Positions 1 to 8,863 of a stretch of DNA of 64,000 bases are shown here, one piece after another. The DNA lies in assembly GCF_902859595.1 (NCBI RefSeq), contig NZ_CADIJQ010000006.1, positions 1-64,000 of the forward strand, in the 5' to 3' direction. The position numbers and the translations under genes are program-made. Source of the DNA: Achromobacter kerstersii. GTDB taxonomy: Bacteria; Pseudomonadota; Gammaproteobacteria; Burkholderiales; Burkholderiaceae_B. Within the stretch, counting starts at the first letter, position 1. Each line of letters opens with the position of its first letter. The notes beneath the pieces are model-generated. The model did no database searches. It was given only the letters and a program-made list of their open reading frames with translations, and was not told the origin of the DNA.

Positions 1-51
1 TATTTACGCTGAACGCTTCACTGACCCGTATCGCTGAGATAGCATCAACAC

Positions 52-85
52 GCCTGATCCTCCACGGGATCAGGCACTGAGTGCC
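52..85. repeat. Two overlapping small inverted repeats
   Basis: GCCTGATCC (52-60) pairs perfectly with GGATCAGGC (67-75) across a 6-nt loop. GGCACT-G-AGTGCC (73-85) forms a second palindrome that shares bases 73-75 with the first, so the two hairpins exclude each other. An A-run follows on the + strand, so this is not an intrinsic terminator reading right. The role is unknown. Confidence 0.6.
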
Positions 86-120
86 TTAAACACAAAAAAA
101 CTGACACTCCCATTTTCGGA

Positions 121-180
121 GTCAGACTGCATTTTCCGAATGCCGTCCTCCGCCCGCGATGCCAATAAATGCAGTCTGAC
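121..180. repeat. Perfect 14-bp inverted repeat, possible mobile-element remnant
   Basis: GTCAGACTGCATTT (121-134) is exactly repeated in inverted orientation as AAATGCAGTCTGAC (167-180), with 32 bp between the arms. A smaller ACTCC/GGAGT hairpin lies just before the left arm. No transposase gene is nearby. It could be a remnant of an insertion-sequence end or a small non-autonomous element; this is inference only. Confidence 0.55.
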
Positions 181-367
181 TGCAAAATCAATTCAGCCAC
201 ACGCGAAGCGAACACCGCGACGACGCACCACCACGCGTAAGCTCCACGAGGCCGCCCGCGCGGCCGGCATGGAGCGGGCCCCGCAAGATCTTCCACCACC
301 CAAAACCGGTGGAGAGGACCTTAAAAACCCCGATCGCCCCCGCTGACGTGAGATTGCAACTTCCAGA

Positions 368-527
368 GCCCGTGGGGTCGGGGGCCTGGGGTGCGCGGGG
401 CGTCGATAAGCCCGAGGGAATCCGTAGGGAGCCGAAGGCGTACGAGGATGACGCAGGGGCAGTCCGGAGCGAAGGCTCCGGACCGCAATCGTTGCCCCGC
501 GCACCCCAGGCCCCCGAACCCACGGGC
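368..527. repeat. Long inverted-repeat element with inner hairpin, possible structured RNA or dispersed repeat
   Basis: The 34 bases at 368-401 are the reverse complement of 494-527 with one mismatch, giving a very GC-rich stem. The 92-nt enclosed segment holds a second perfect hairpin, GTCCGGAGC (462-470), loop GAAG, GCTCCGGAC (475-483). Several overlapping reading frames cross the element, but they are mutually antisense and proline/arginine-rich, as expected of a palindrome rather than of a gene. It lies about 80 bp beyond the end of the oxidoreductase gene. It could be a dispersed repeat, a non-coding RNA or a strong transcription barrier. Confidence 0.6.
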
Positions 528-610
528 GTCTAAAGAACCCAAACCGCGCCCCATCCACCCCCCACGGCCGCCCTAAACTCCCCCACACACCAAAAATCAA
601 AAACCACAAA

Positions 611-3600
611 TCAAGCCGCCCTAACCCCAATCGCCACAACCCTCGCACTAAATTCCTTCAACAACTCCTCCCGCACCCTCCCCGCCCGAGCCATCGCCTC
701 TTCCTTCACGTGTCCGTACCCTCGAATCTCCTCCGGCACGCTCGCTAACGCCACTGCGCGGTCCAGATTTCCGCGATTCAGTTTCGACAAGATCGCCGTC
801 ATCGTCTCCCGGTATTCGCGAATCAGCTCGCGCTCCGCGCGCCGTTCCGCCGTATACCCGAACACGTCAAGCTTCGTCCCCCGCAAGCGCCGCCACTTCG
901 CAAGCATTCCAAACACCCGCAACATCCCCGGCCCATAACTGCGTTTGATCAAATGCCCTTGCTTGTCGCGCCGCGCGAACAGCGGCGGGGCCAGGTGGAA
1001 GTGCAGCTTCCAGTCGCCTTCGAATTGCGCGCTCACCTTCTTCACGAACTCGCCGTCTGAATACAGGCGCGCCACCTCGTACTCGTCCTTGTAGGCCATC
1101 AGCTTGAAGTAGTAACGCGCAACCGCAATCGCCAGCCGGTTTGTACCGGTGGCCTCGTGCTCGGCGTGCGTCACCTTGTCGACCAGATCCGTGTATTGCT
1201 TTGCATACGCCTCGTTCTGGTACTGCGTCAGGAATGCCTTGCGTACCGCCACGATCTGCGCCAGTTCTCCGGCGGGTTTCTTGAGTTCGGTCACCGGGCT
1301 GGCGGTGCGCGGGCGCTTGATTTCGATGATGTCTTCGGGCGGCGCTATCGGCATGCCGCCGTTGGCCAACACGCGTGCCACATCGGCCATGTCGTGCGCG
1401 GCGCGGCGGCCCCAGGCGAAGGCGGCGATGTTGCTGGCCACTTGCTGGCCGTTCAACTCAATCGCGCGCAACAGCGCAGCTTGCGACAGCGGAATCCAGC
1501 CCTTTTGATAGGCGTATCCCATCATCAACGGGTTCGCGTAGATGGCGTCGCCCAGCAACACCACCGCCATCGCCGCGGCGTCCACCGTGTGCAAGTTTTC
1601 CTTGCCACAGGCCGCTTGCAGATCCGCCGTCAGGTTGGCGCCCGGCAAGGTCCAGTTCGGGTTGGACACGAACGCGGCGGTGGGTGCGTTGTCGCGGTTC
1701 AAGAGCGCGTGGGTGCGGCCCGGACGCAGCCGCGCCATGCTTTCCGCGCTGGTGGCCACCACCAGGTCGCCCGCCAGCAGCAAGTCGGCCTCGCCCATCG
1801 CCACGCGCGTATTCATCAGGTCGTCGGGCGACTTCGCCAGCACCACATGCGAATAAACAGCGCCACCCTTCTGCGCCAGGCCTGCCATGTCCAGCACCGA
1901 ACAGCCCTTGCCTTCCAGGTGCGCCGCCATGCCCAGCAACTGGCCGATAGTGACGACTCCCGTGCCGCCCACGCCCGCGATGAAGACGCCGTACGGTTCA
2001 TCCAACGCACGCTCGCGCGGCGGCGGCGGCACGCCTTCGTCGATCACGCCTTCCTGCGACAAAGCCTTGGGCTTTTTCAGCTTGCCGCCTTCCACCGTAA
2101 CGAAACTGGGGCAAAAGCCCTTCAGACAGGAAAAGTCCTTGTTGCAGCTGGATTGGTTGATCGTGCGCTTGCGGCCGAACTCGGTTTCCAAGGGCTCGAC
2201 CGACAAGCAATGCGACTTCTGCGAACAATCGCCACAGCCTTCGCACACGCGTTCGTTGATGACGACGCGGCGCGCGGGGTCTGGGTAGGCGGCGCGCTTG
2301 CGGCGGCGGCGCTTCTCGGTGGCGCAGGTCTGGTCATAGATCAGCACCGACACGCCGGGGTGTTCGCGCAGGTCGCGCATGACGGCGTCAAGCTCGTCGC
2401 GGTGCATCACCGGCACGCCTGGCGCCAGGCCGGACATGCTCTTGTACTTGTCGGGCTCGTCTGTCACCACGACGATTTTCTCGATGCCCTCGGCCGCCAT
2501 CTGCCGGCTGATCATCGGCACGCTGATGGGGCCGTCCACGGGCTGTCCACCCGTCATGGCCACGGCATCGTTGAACAGGATCTTGTAGGTGATCGGCACC
2601 TTGGCCGCGACCGCCGCGCGGATGGCCAGCAGGCCGGAATGGAAATACGTGCCATCCCCCAGGTTGGCGAAGACGTGCTTTTCTTCGGTGAACGGCGCTT
2701 GGCCTACCCACGGCACGCCCTCGCCGCCCATCTGCGTATAGACCTCGGTGTTGCGATCCATCCAGCGCACCATGTAGTGGCAGCCGATGCCCGCCATGCC
2801 GCGCGAACCCTCTGGCAGACGCGTCGACGTATTGTGCGGACAGCCCGAACAGAACCACGGCTTGCGCTCTTCCACCACGCGCGGCCGCGCCAGCAACTGT
2901 TCGCGCCCGCGGATGAACTCCAGCCGCGCCTCGATGCCCGCACGCACATCGGCGGGCAGTTCAAAGCGCAGCAAACGCGACGCGATGGCTTTCGCCACCA
3001 TCGCGGGCGAAAACTCGTAATGCGCGGGCAGCAGCCAGTTGCCCTGCGGCACCGACCATTCGCCGCCATCCTTGTCATCGAACTTGCCCGCCACGCGCGG
3101 AATCTTCTTGCCGCTGCCGATCCAGCTGAACAGCTCTTCCTTCAGCTGGTACTCCAGCACCTGGCGCTTTTCTTCGACCACCAGAATCTCGTCCAGCCCC
3201 TCGGCAAATTGCTGCATGCCGGTGGACTCCAGCGGCCAGACCATGCCCACCTTAAAGAGACGCAGCCCGATGCGCCGGCATACGTCTTCCGACAAGCCCA
3301 GGTCGGACAGCGCCTGGCGCGTGTCCAGATACGCCTTGCCGGACGTCATGATGCCAAAGCGCGCATCGCGCTCGGGCACGTGCCACAGTTCACGGTTGAG
3401 CTTGTTGGCGCGGGCGTAGGCCAGCGCGGCGTAAAGTTTGTAGTCGAGCAGCCGCGCTTCTTGTTGCAGCGGCGTGTCGGGAATCCGGATGTTCAAACCG
3501 TCCGGCGGCATCAGAAAATCTTCGGGCAGCTGGATGCGCACGCGATGCGGGTCCACGTCCACCGAGGCCGACACTTCCACAATGTCGGTGATGCATTTCA

Positions 3601-4225
3601 TGCCTACCCACACGCCCGCGTACCGGCTCATGGCCCAGCCGTGCAATCCGTAATCCAGCACCTCTTGGACGCTGGCCGGAAACAGCGCCGGGATCATACA
3701 GGCCTTCAGGATGTGGTCGCTTTGATGCGGCAAGGTCGACGACTTGGCTGGATGGTCGTCGCCCGCCACCACCAGCACGCCACCGTGGCGCGACGTGCCT
3801 GCCGCGTTGGCGTGTTTGAAGACGTCGCCGCAACGGTCCACGCCGGGGCCTTTGCCGTACCACATGCCAAAGACGCCGTCGTACTTCGCGCCCGGAAACA
3901 GGTTGACCTGCTGCGAGCCCCAGACGGCGGTGGCCGCCAGGTCTTCGTTGATGCCGGGCTGAAACTCTACGTGATGGGCCTTCAAGTACTTGGCCGCCTT
4001 CCACATGTTCTGGTCGACGCCGCCCAACGGCGACCCCCGATACCCCGACACAAAGCCCGCCGTATTCAAGCCCGCGCGTGCGTCGCGCACCCGCTGCATC
4101 ATGGGCAGGCGGACCAGGGCGTGGATGCCGCTCATCCAGGCGCGGCCGGATTCCAGTGTGTACTTGTCGTCAAGTTGGACGGATTCAAGCGCCGCGCGCA
4201 ATGCGGGCGTAAGGGGGGCATTCAT
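611..4225 (-). CDS. Indolepyruvate:ferredoxin oxidoreductase family protein (fused)
   Basis: This is a 1204-residue single-chain 2-oxoacid:ferredoxin oxidoreductase of the type that decarboxylates aryl-pyruvates to aryl-acetyl-CoA using thiamine diphosphate and iron-sulfur clusters. The N-terminal part resembles the alpha chain. CPHNTSTR near residue 458 opens the thiamine-binding region. A cysteine-rich segment at about 660-715 (CEGCGDC, then further cysteines) should bind Fe-S clusters, and GVGGTGVVTIGQ near 751 starts the gamma-type domain. The chosen ATG at 4225 begins MNAPLTPALR; an upstream in-frame start at 4294 adds 23 residues without family character. The gene stands alone, divergent from mutY. 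The exact 2-oxoacid is not certain. Confidence 0.88.
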   Translation of the reverse strand: MNAPLTPALRAALESVQLDDKYTLESGRAWMSGIHALVRLPMMQRVRDARAGLNTAGFVSGYRGSPLGGVDQNMWKAAKYLKAHHVEFQPGINEDLAATAVWGSQQVNLFPGAKYDGVFGMWYGKGPGVDRCGDVFKHANAAGTSRHGGVLVVAGDDHPAKSSTLPHQSDHILKACMIPALFPASVQEVLDYGLHGWAMSRYAGVWVGMKCITDIVEVSASVDVDPHRVRIQLPEDFLMPPDGLNIRIPDTPLQQEARLLDYKLYAALAYARANKLNRELWHVPERDARFGIMTSGKAYLDTRQALSDLGLSEDVCRRIGLRLFKVGMVWPLESTGMQQFAEGLDEILVVEEKRQVLEYQLKEELFSWIGSGKKIPRVAGKFDDKDGGEWSVPQGNWLLPAHYEFSPAMVAKAIASRLLRFELPADVRAGIEARLEFIRGREQLLARPRVVEERKPWFCSGCPHNTSTRLPEGSRGMAGIGCHYMVRWMDRNTEVYTQMGGEGVPWVGQAPFTEEKHVFANLGDGTYFHSGLLAIRAAVAAKVPITYKILFNDAVAMTGGQPVDGPISVPMISRQMAAEGIEKIVVVTDEPDKYKSMSGLAPGVPVMHRDELDAVMRDLREHPGVSVLIYDQTCATEKRRRRKRAAYPDPARRVVINERVCEGCGDCSQKSHCLSVEPLETEFGRKRTINQSSCNKDFSCLKGFCPSFVTVEGGKLKKPKALSQEGVIDEGVPPPPRERALDEPYGVFIAGVGGTGVVTIGQLLGMAAHLEGKGCSVLDMAGLAQKGGAVYSHVVLAKSPDDLMNTRVAMGEADLLLAGDLVVATSAESMARLRPGRTHALLNRDNAPTAAFVSNPNWTLPGANLTADLQAACGKENLHTVDAAAMAVVLLGDAIYANPLMMGYAYQKGWIPLSQAALLRAIELNGQQVASNIAAFAWGRRAAHDMADVARVLANGGMPIAPPEDIIEIKRPRTASPVTELKKPAGELAQIVAVRKAFLTQYQNEAYAKQYTDLVDKVTHAEHEATGTNRLAIAVARYYFKLMAYKDEYEVARLYSDGEFVKKVSAQFEGDWKLHFHLAPPLFARRDKQGHLIKRSYGPGMLRVFGMLAKWRRLRGTKLDVFGYTAERRAERELIREYRETMTAILSKLNRGNLDRAVALASVPEEIRGYGHVKEEAMARAGRVREELLKEFSARVVAIGVRAA

Positions 4226-4383
4226 GTCTACTCCAAGATCCTGGATGCCCCCACCAGCTTCGCGTCGCGCGCTTGGGCGCACGCGGGCCAACAAGGGCCG
4301 TGAAAGTGAAGTGATGCGCTCGCGCGCTTAGCTCTGCCAGTTGTAACCGCTTGCCCCCACCCCGGCAATAGGGCGATGCGATA

Positions 4384-5472
4384 ATGTGCGCCATGGAATT
4401 CGCCCCTCGAATCGTCGCCTGGCAACGCCAGCATGGCCGCCACGATCTGCCCTGGCAAAACACACGTGACCCGTATCGGATCTGGCTGTCCGAGATCATG
4501 TTGCAGCAGACGCAAGTGGCCACCGTCATCCCGTATTACGACCGCTTCCTGCAACGCTTCCCGGACGTTGCCGCGCTGGCCGCCGCCGCCCAGGAAGACG
4601 TGATGCCGTACTGGGCCGGCCTGGGTTACTACGCGCGCGCCCGCAACCTGCATCGCTGCGCGCAGGAAATCGCGCGCGACTGGAACGGCCGCTTCCCGCC
4701 CACCGCCGAAGACATCGCCACCCTGCCCGGCATTGGCCGGTCCACGGCGGCGGCCATTGCGGCGTTCGCGTATGGCGAGCGGTCTCCCATCCTGGATGGC
4801 AACGTCAAACGCGTCTTCACCCGCCACTTCGGCATTGCCGGCGACCCGTCCAAGCGCGACGTCGAAACGCGGCTATGGGCGCTGGCCGACGCGCAAGTCG
4901 ACGCCGCGCCGGGCCTGGACATGGCGGCCTACACGCAAGGGTTGATGGACTTGGGCGCCACGCTTTGCACGCGCGGCAAACCCGCTTGCGACAAATGCCC
5001 GGTGGCCGGCAGCTGCGTCGCCCGCCGCGAAGGCCGCCAGGCTGAACTGCCCACGCCGAAAGTGCGCAAGGCCATTCCGGAACGCGAGACCTGTATGCTC
5101 GTGCTCCAACACCAGGGCGCTTTCCTGTTGCAGCAACGGCCCGAGCCCGGCATCTGGGGCGGGCTGTGGAGCCTGCCGGAATTCGACATCACGGGCGACC
5201 CCGACGCCGCCTCGCGCGCGCTGGGTCTGGAACCCGAACAACGCTTCGAACTCGCGGCGTTCGCCCACACCTTCACGCACTACCGCTTGCACATCCGGCC
5301 TTGGCTGGTGCCCGTGCGCGCAGCCGGTTTGCGCGAATCCGCACTGCCTGAACGATGGGTGCATGCAGACAAGCTGGCGACGATGGCGCTGCCCGCACCG
5401 GTGAAGAAATTGCTGCAAGGCCTGGTGGATGCCGGCATGCAGGACAGCCTGTTTTCTTCAGCCAAGCCCTGA
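4384..5472 (+). CDS. mutY: A/G-specific adenine DNA glycosylase MutY
   Basis: MutY removes adenine mispaired with 8-oxoguanine or guanine in base excision repair. The 362-residue product has the catalytic glutamate in SEIMLQQTQ (E37), a helix-hairpin-helix LPGIGRSTAAAIA, the catalytic aspartate in ILDGNVKRV (D138), and a [4Fe-4S] motif C195-x6-C202-x2-C205-x5-C211. The C-terminal third is the NUDIX-like 8-oxoG recognition domain (LLQQRPEPGIWGGLWSLPEF). With the ATG at 4384 the numbering of the two catalytic residues equals that of the E. coli enzyme; an alternative ATG lies at 4393. The gene converges on the XRE-type regulator with only 23 bp between them. Confidence 0.96.
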   Translation: MCAMEFAPRIVAWQRQHGRHDLPWQNTRDPYRIWLSEIMLQQTQVATVIPYYDRFLQRFPDVAALAAAAQEDVMPYWAGLGYYARARNLHRCAQEIARDWNGRFPPTAEDIATLPGIGRSTAAAIAAFAYGERSPILDGNVKRVFTRHFGIAGDPSKRDVETRLWALADAQVDAAPGLDMAAYTQGLMDLGATLCTRGKPACDKCPVAGSCVARREGRQAELPTPKVRKAIPERETCMLVLQHQGAFLLQQRPEPGIWGGLWSLPEFDITGDPDAASRALGLEPEQRFELAAFAHTFTHYRLHIRPWLVPVRAAGLRESALPERWVHADKLATMALPAPVKKLLQGLVDAGMQDSLFSSAKP

Positions 5473-5495
5473 GGCGCAGGCTGGCCGGGGCGTGA

Positions 5496-6326
5496 TCACG
5501 CCTCGGCTTGCACCGCCCCGCTCAACAACATCACCAGCTTCAGATCCGGATGCGTCGCCAGCCGGAACGTGATCTGCTGAAACGCCAGCTTGCCGTCACG
5601 CGGATGCTGGAATTCCCGCAAGCCGCCTTCGCGCTCCACCACGGCATGCCGCGTCCACCAGTGGGCGAAAACGGGGCTTTGGCGGCTAAGCGTATCCAGC
5701 AAACCCAGCACGGCGGCCTCGTCCAGATGCGCGCCCGCGTCGGCGCGGAATTCCGCCACCACACGGCGCGCACGCTGGTCCCAGTCCACGACGAGATCGC
5801 GCGCGGCGGGGTCCATGAAGATGTAGCGCAGCAGGTTCGGTTCGGGGTCGCGCGTGGGCCAATCGTCGAACAGGTCGCGCAGCGGCTCGTTGTAGGCCAA
5901 CACGTTCCAGGCGCGGTCCAGCACATAGGCCGGCGCGTTGATCGCGTTCACGCATTCTTGCAAGGGGCCGGGCGCGCCGCCTGCGTCGTCGCGCGCGTGT
6001 TGAGGGTCGGCGCAGTCGGCCAGATCAAAAAGATAGGCGCGTTCAGCGCGCGCCAGTTGCAGCACGCCCGCAATGCGCGACCACACGGACGGCGACACGG
6101 AGACTTCCCGCCCCTGCTCGATCCACGTGTACCAGGTGACGCTGATGCCGCACAGTTGCGCGACCTCTTCGCGGCGCAGGCCCGGCGTGCGGCGGCGCAT
6201 GCCTTCGGGCAGTCCGGCCATCTGCGGCGTGATGCGGGAACGGGCGCTGCGCACAAATTCGCCCAATGCCTGACGGCGCAAGGGCGAACCGTCTTGGCTG
6301 GCGGCGCCATGGGGGGAAGTAGTCAT
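5496..6326 (-). CDS. Helix-turn-helix transcriptional regulator (XRE type with MmyB-like C-terminal domain)
   Basis: The protein has about 276 residues. An XRE-type helix-turn-helix near residues 35-95 contains RRRTPGLRREEVAQLCGISVTWYTWIEQGR, written here in part only: PGLRREEVAQL and WYTWIEQGR are the family signatures. The rest matches the MmyB-like ligand-binding domain (for example AYVLDRAWNVLAYNE). Such proteins often control a neighbouring oxidoreductase or methyltransferase gene. The start at 6326 (MTTSPHGAAS) was preferred to 6401 because the extra 25 residues look non-conserved. The methyltransferase gene starts divergently 103 bp away, so it is the obvious candidate target; this is inference. 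Confidence 0.88.
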   Translation of the reverse strand: MTTSPHGAASQDGSPLRRQALGEFVRSARSRITPQMAGLPEGMRRRTPGLRREEVAQLCGISVTWYTWIEQGREVSVSPSVWSRIAGVLQLARAERAYLFDLADCADPQHARDDAGGAPGPLQECVNAINAPAYVLDRAWNVLAYNEPLRDLFDDWPTRDPEPNLLRYIFMDPAARDLVVDWDQRARRVVAEFRADAGAHLDEAAVLGLLDTLSRQSPVFAHWWTRHAVVEREGGLREFQHPRDGKLAFQQITFRLATHPDLKLVMLLSGAVQAEA

Positions 6327-6429
6327 ACCAGGATAAGCAATGGGCTTGTACGTGTATAAGGGTCGGCCTATCTTAGCGCCTGCACCTGACTTTTCGCACA
6401 ACGCCCCACAACGCCCCTAAAGGACATTC

Positions 6430-7200
6430 ATGACCGCCAGCACCCACGACGCCGCCGTCGACCGCCAGTTCAGCCCGCGCGCCACGGCCTACCTGACCAG
6501 CGCCGTCCACGCCCAAGGCGAAGACCTGCTGCAAATGGCAGACGTCGCCCGCCAGCACCCCGATGCGCGCGTGCTGGACTTGGGCTGTGGTGGCGGCCAC
6601 GTGAGCTTTCACGTGGCGCCCGAAGTGAAGCACGTCACCGCGTATGACCTGTCGCAGCAGATGCTGGACGTGGTGGCGGGCGAAGCGGCCAAGCGCGGCC
6701 TGAACAATCTGGTCACCCGTCAGGGCAAGGCCGAGTACCTGCCGTTTGCCGACGGCGAGTTCGACCTGGTGATGTCGCGCTATTCCACGCACCACTGGCA
6801 AGACGCCGGCCGCGGCCTGCGCGAAGCGTTTCGCGTGTTGAAGCCGGGCGGCATCGCTGTGTTTGCCGATGTGGTGTCGCCGGGCGAACCGTTGTTGGAC
6901 ACGTGGTTGCAGACCATCGAAGTGTTGCGCGACACCTCGCACGTGCGCGACTACTCGGTGGCCGAATGGACCCGCATGCTGACCGAGGCAGGCTTCACGC
7001 TGCAAGGCTTGTCGCCGCGCCGCCTGCCGCTGGAATTCCAGACCTGGGTCACGCGCATGCGCACGCCCGACACGCTGGTGGCCGCGCTGCGCCATATGTT
7101 CGGCATTGCGCCTGACGTGGTGCGTGCGCACTTCGACGTGAAGGAAGACAGCTCTTTCACCAGCGACACGGCGACCATCGTGGTGAAGAAGCCGGGCTGA
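6430..7200 (+). CDS. Class I SAM-dependent methyltransferase
   Basis: The 256-residue protein has a Rossmann-type methyltransferase fold. Motif I is VLDLGCGGGHVSFH near residues 47-60, followed by the acidic residue of motif II in AYDLSQQML, and by FDLVMSRYSTHHW and LKPGGIAVFADV as the later motifs. It resembles the UbiE/MenG and Methyltransf_11 group, but the true ubiE is elsewhere in this window (30284-31060), so this one probably acts on another small molecule. It is divergent from the XRE-type regulator and ends 1 bp before the convergent oxidoreductase gene, without room for a separate terminator. Confidence 0.88.
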   Translation: MTASTHDAAVDRQFSPRATAYLTSAVHAQGEDLLQMADVARQHPDARVLDLGCGGGHVSFHVAPEVKHVTAYDLSQQMLDVVAGEAAKRGLNNLVTRQGKAEYLPFADGEFDLVMSRYSTHHWQDAGRGLREAFRVLKPGGIAVFADVVSPGEPLLDTWLQTIEVLRDTSHVRDYSVAEWTRMLTEAGFTLQGLSPRRLPLEFQTWVTRMRTPDTLVAALRHMFGIAPDVVRAHFDVKEDSSFTSDTATIVVKKPG

Positions 7201-7201
7201 T

Positions 7202-8863
7202 TCAGCTTGTGGGGCTGGCGGTAAACGCTGCCAGCGCCCCCGCCACGCCCCGCGCGCGCAGGGACTGCACCGCTAGCGCCACGGCGCGCACAAAGCGCGG
7301 GTCCTGGCCCAGATCATCTCCGAAGACGGGCGCGAGGCCGGTCAGCGCTTGCACCCAGACCCGCGTTGCATCCGCTTCGGCGCTATCGTCGGGGCGGCTA
7401 TTTCCATCTTGATTGGCATGGTCCTGGCCGCATTGCCTATCGCATTGCCTATCGACTTTCCTATTGGCCACCGCCTGCTCGGCCTGCGCGTAGCGCTTCG
7501 CAAGCACATCGGCCATCGGGTCTTGAATATCGTAGCGTCGCCCCGCTTCATCGACACCACTCAAAAAATGCAGCCACGCCGCCACGGCCAGCGCCAGTCC
7601 ATTGATCGGCAAATCTTGCGCCAAGCGCGCACGCACCGTGTCCAGCAAGCGCTGCGGTAATTTCTGCGAGCCGTCCATCGCGATCTGCCGGGTCTGATGT
7701 TTCAACGCCGGATTGGCGAAGCGTTGCAACAGGCGCGCTTGGTATTGCGTCAGGTCCAGACCAGGCAATTCCGGCAAGGTCGGCACGATGTCTTCGCGCA
7801 GCAATGCGGCCAGATAGGCCTTCAATGCGGGCTGCGCCATCGCCCGGTCGACCGTGTCCCAACCGGCCATCACTGACAAATACGCCAGCGCCGAATGCGC
7901 GCCATTAACGGTGCGCAGCTTCAGCGTTTCAAAGGGCGCGGCGTGTGCCACAAAGCGCGCGCCGCCGGCCGTCCAGTCTGGCCGGCCCGCGGCAAAGATG
8001 TCTTCCACCACCCATTCCAGATAGGGCTCGGCCACCACCGGCCACGCGTCATGCACGCCCAGCACCTGCGCCACATCGCGCCGATCGTCGTCCGTTGTGC
8101 GCGGCACGATGCGGTCCACCATCGAACTGGGAAAGGTGCAATGTGATGCGATCCATTGCGCCAATGCAGAATCGATTTTCTGCGCGAAGGCGACCACCAT
8201 GCCGCGCAACAAATGGCCATTGCTGGGCAGGTTATCCAGCGACATCAACGTGATGCCGTTGCGCCCCGCCGCGTAGCGTTGTTGCAGCCCCCGCACGATG
8301 AACCCGATAGTGCTGCGCGGCGCACGCGGGTGCGACAGATCATGCTGGATATCGGGATGGTTCAGGTTCAACAGGCCACTGGCCGGATCATGGCAATAGC
8401 CTTTCTCGGTGACGGTGACGCTGACAATCCGCGTGTCCGCGTGCGCAATGCGCGCCAGCACGGCCTGCGGGTCTTCAGGCGCGACCAGCATTTCGCGCAG
8501 GCATCCAATCACCGCCAAATGCTGTTGCGGCCGCCCGTGTGCGTTAGCGCTGCGCAGCGCCAACGTGTACAGACCGTCTTGCGGCGCCAGGGCATCTCGC
8601 GTATCGGAATGGCGCAACGATACGCCGCAGATGCCCCAACAAAGCTCCGCCCCGGCAAGCGCCGCGGCGGGGTGAATGACGGATTCATTAATGGCCGCCT
8701 CATTGACCGCAGCCAGATGCGCGCGCACAAACGCGCCCAGCCCCAGATGCACGATGCCGACACGCAGCGCGCTCCGGTCGTACGCAAGGCGCGCCACGCC
8801 GGGCGGCAGCAGACCCAGACGCGCGGGCGTCAAACGCGCCGCGCCGTCCGCTACCAATTCCAT
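7202..8863 (-). CDS. Mannitol dehydrogenase family oxidoreductase (fructuronate reductase/UxuB-like)
   Basis: The product is an NAD-dependent polyol or sugar-acid dehydrogenase. The N-terminal Rossmann segment [17 protein letters not shown] is near residues 35-51, the catalytic region reads [12 protein letters not shown], and the C-terminal domain is helical. Next to D-mannonate dehydratase the likely reaction is D-fructuronate/D-mannonate interconversion. At 553 residues it is longer than usual relatives (about 480-500), because of a hydrophilic insertion near residues 462-492 coded by a locally AT-richer stretch with an exact 12-bp tandem duplication (7430-7453, giving DRQCDRQC). The 5' end overlaps manD by 13 bp, so the two genes are probably translationally coupled. 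Confidence 0.88.
   Translation of the reverse strand: MELVADGAARLTPARLGLLPPGVARLAYDRSALRVGIVHLGLGAFVRAHLAAVNEAAINESVIHPAAALAGAELCWGICGVSLRHSDTRDALAPQDGLYTLALRSANAHGRPQQHLAVIGCLREMLVAPEDPQAVLARIAHADTRIVSVTVTEKGYCHDPASGLLNLNHPDIQHDLSHPRAPRSTIGFIVRGLQQRYAAGRNGITLMSLDNLPSNGHLLRGMVVAFAQKIDSALAQWIASHCTFPSSMVDRIVPRTTDDDRRDVAQVLGVHDAWPVVAEPYLEWVVEDIFAAGRPDWTAGGARFVAHAAPFETLKLRTVNGAHSALAYLSVMAGWDTVDRAMAQPALKAYLAALLREDIVPTLPELPGLDLTQYQARLLQRFANPALKHQTRQIAMDGSQKLPQRLLDTVRARLAQDLPINGLALAVAAWLHFLSGVDEAGRRYDIQDPMADVLAKRYAQAEQAVANRKVDRQCDRQCGQDHANQDGNSRPDDSAEADATRVWVQALTGLAPVFGDDLGQDPRFVRAVALAVQSLRARGVAGALAAFTASPTS
7430..7453. repeat. 12-bp tandem duplication inside the mannitol-dehydrogenase-family gene
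   Basis: GCATTGCCTATC occurs twice, head to tail, at 7430-7441 and 7442-7453. A degenerate copy follows. On the coding strand it gives the duplicated peptide DRQC. Being a multiple of three, it keeps the reading frame. Confidence 0.85.

Noticed and set aside
73..101. Hairpin followed by an A-run as a terminator
   Set aside because: The A-run follows the hairpin on the + strand and precedes it on the - strand as T, so neither direction gives hairpin then T-tract.
45..648. Several overlapping short frames on both strands at the left edge
   Set aside because: They cross the long palindrome, are mutually antisense and Pro/Arg-rich, and lack ribosome sites and domains.
1157..4303. A 1048-codon open frame on the + strand opposite the fused oxidoreductase
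   Set aside because: It mirrors the codon pattern of the real gene, with His/Arg/Gln-rich low-complexity sequence and no domain.
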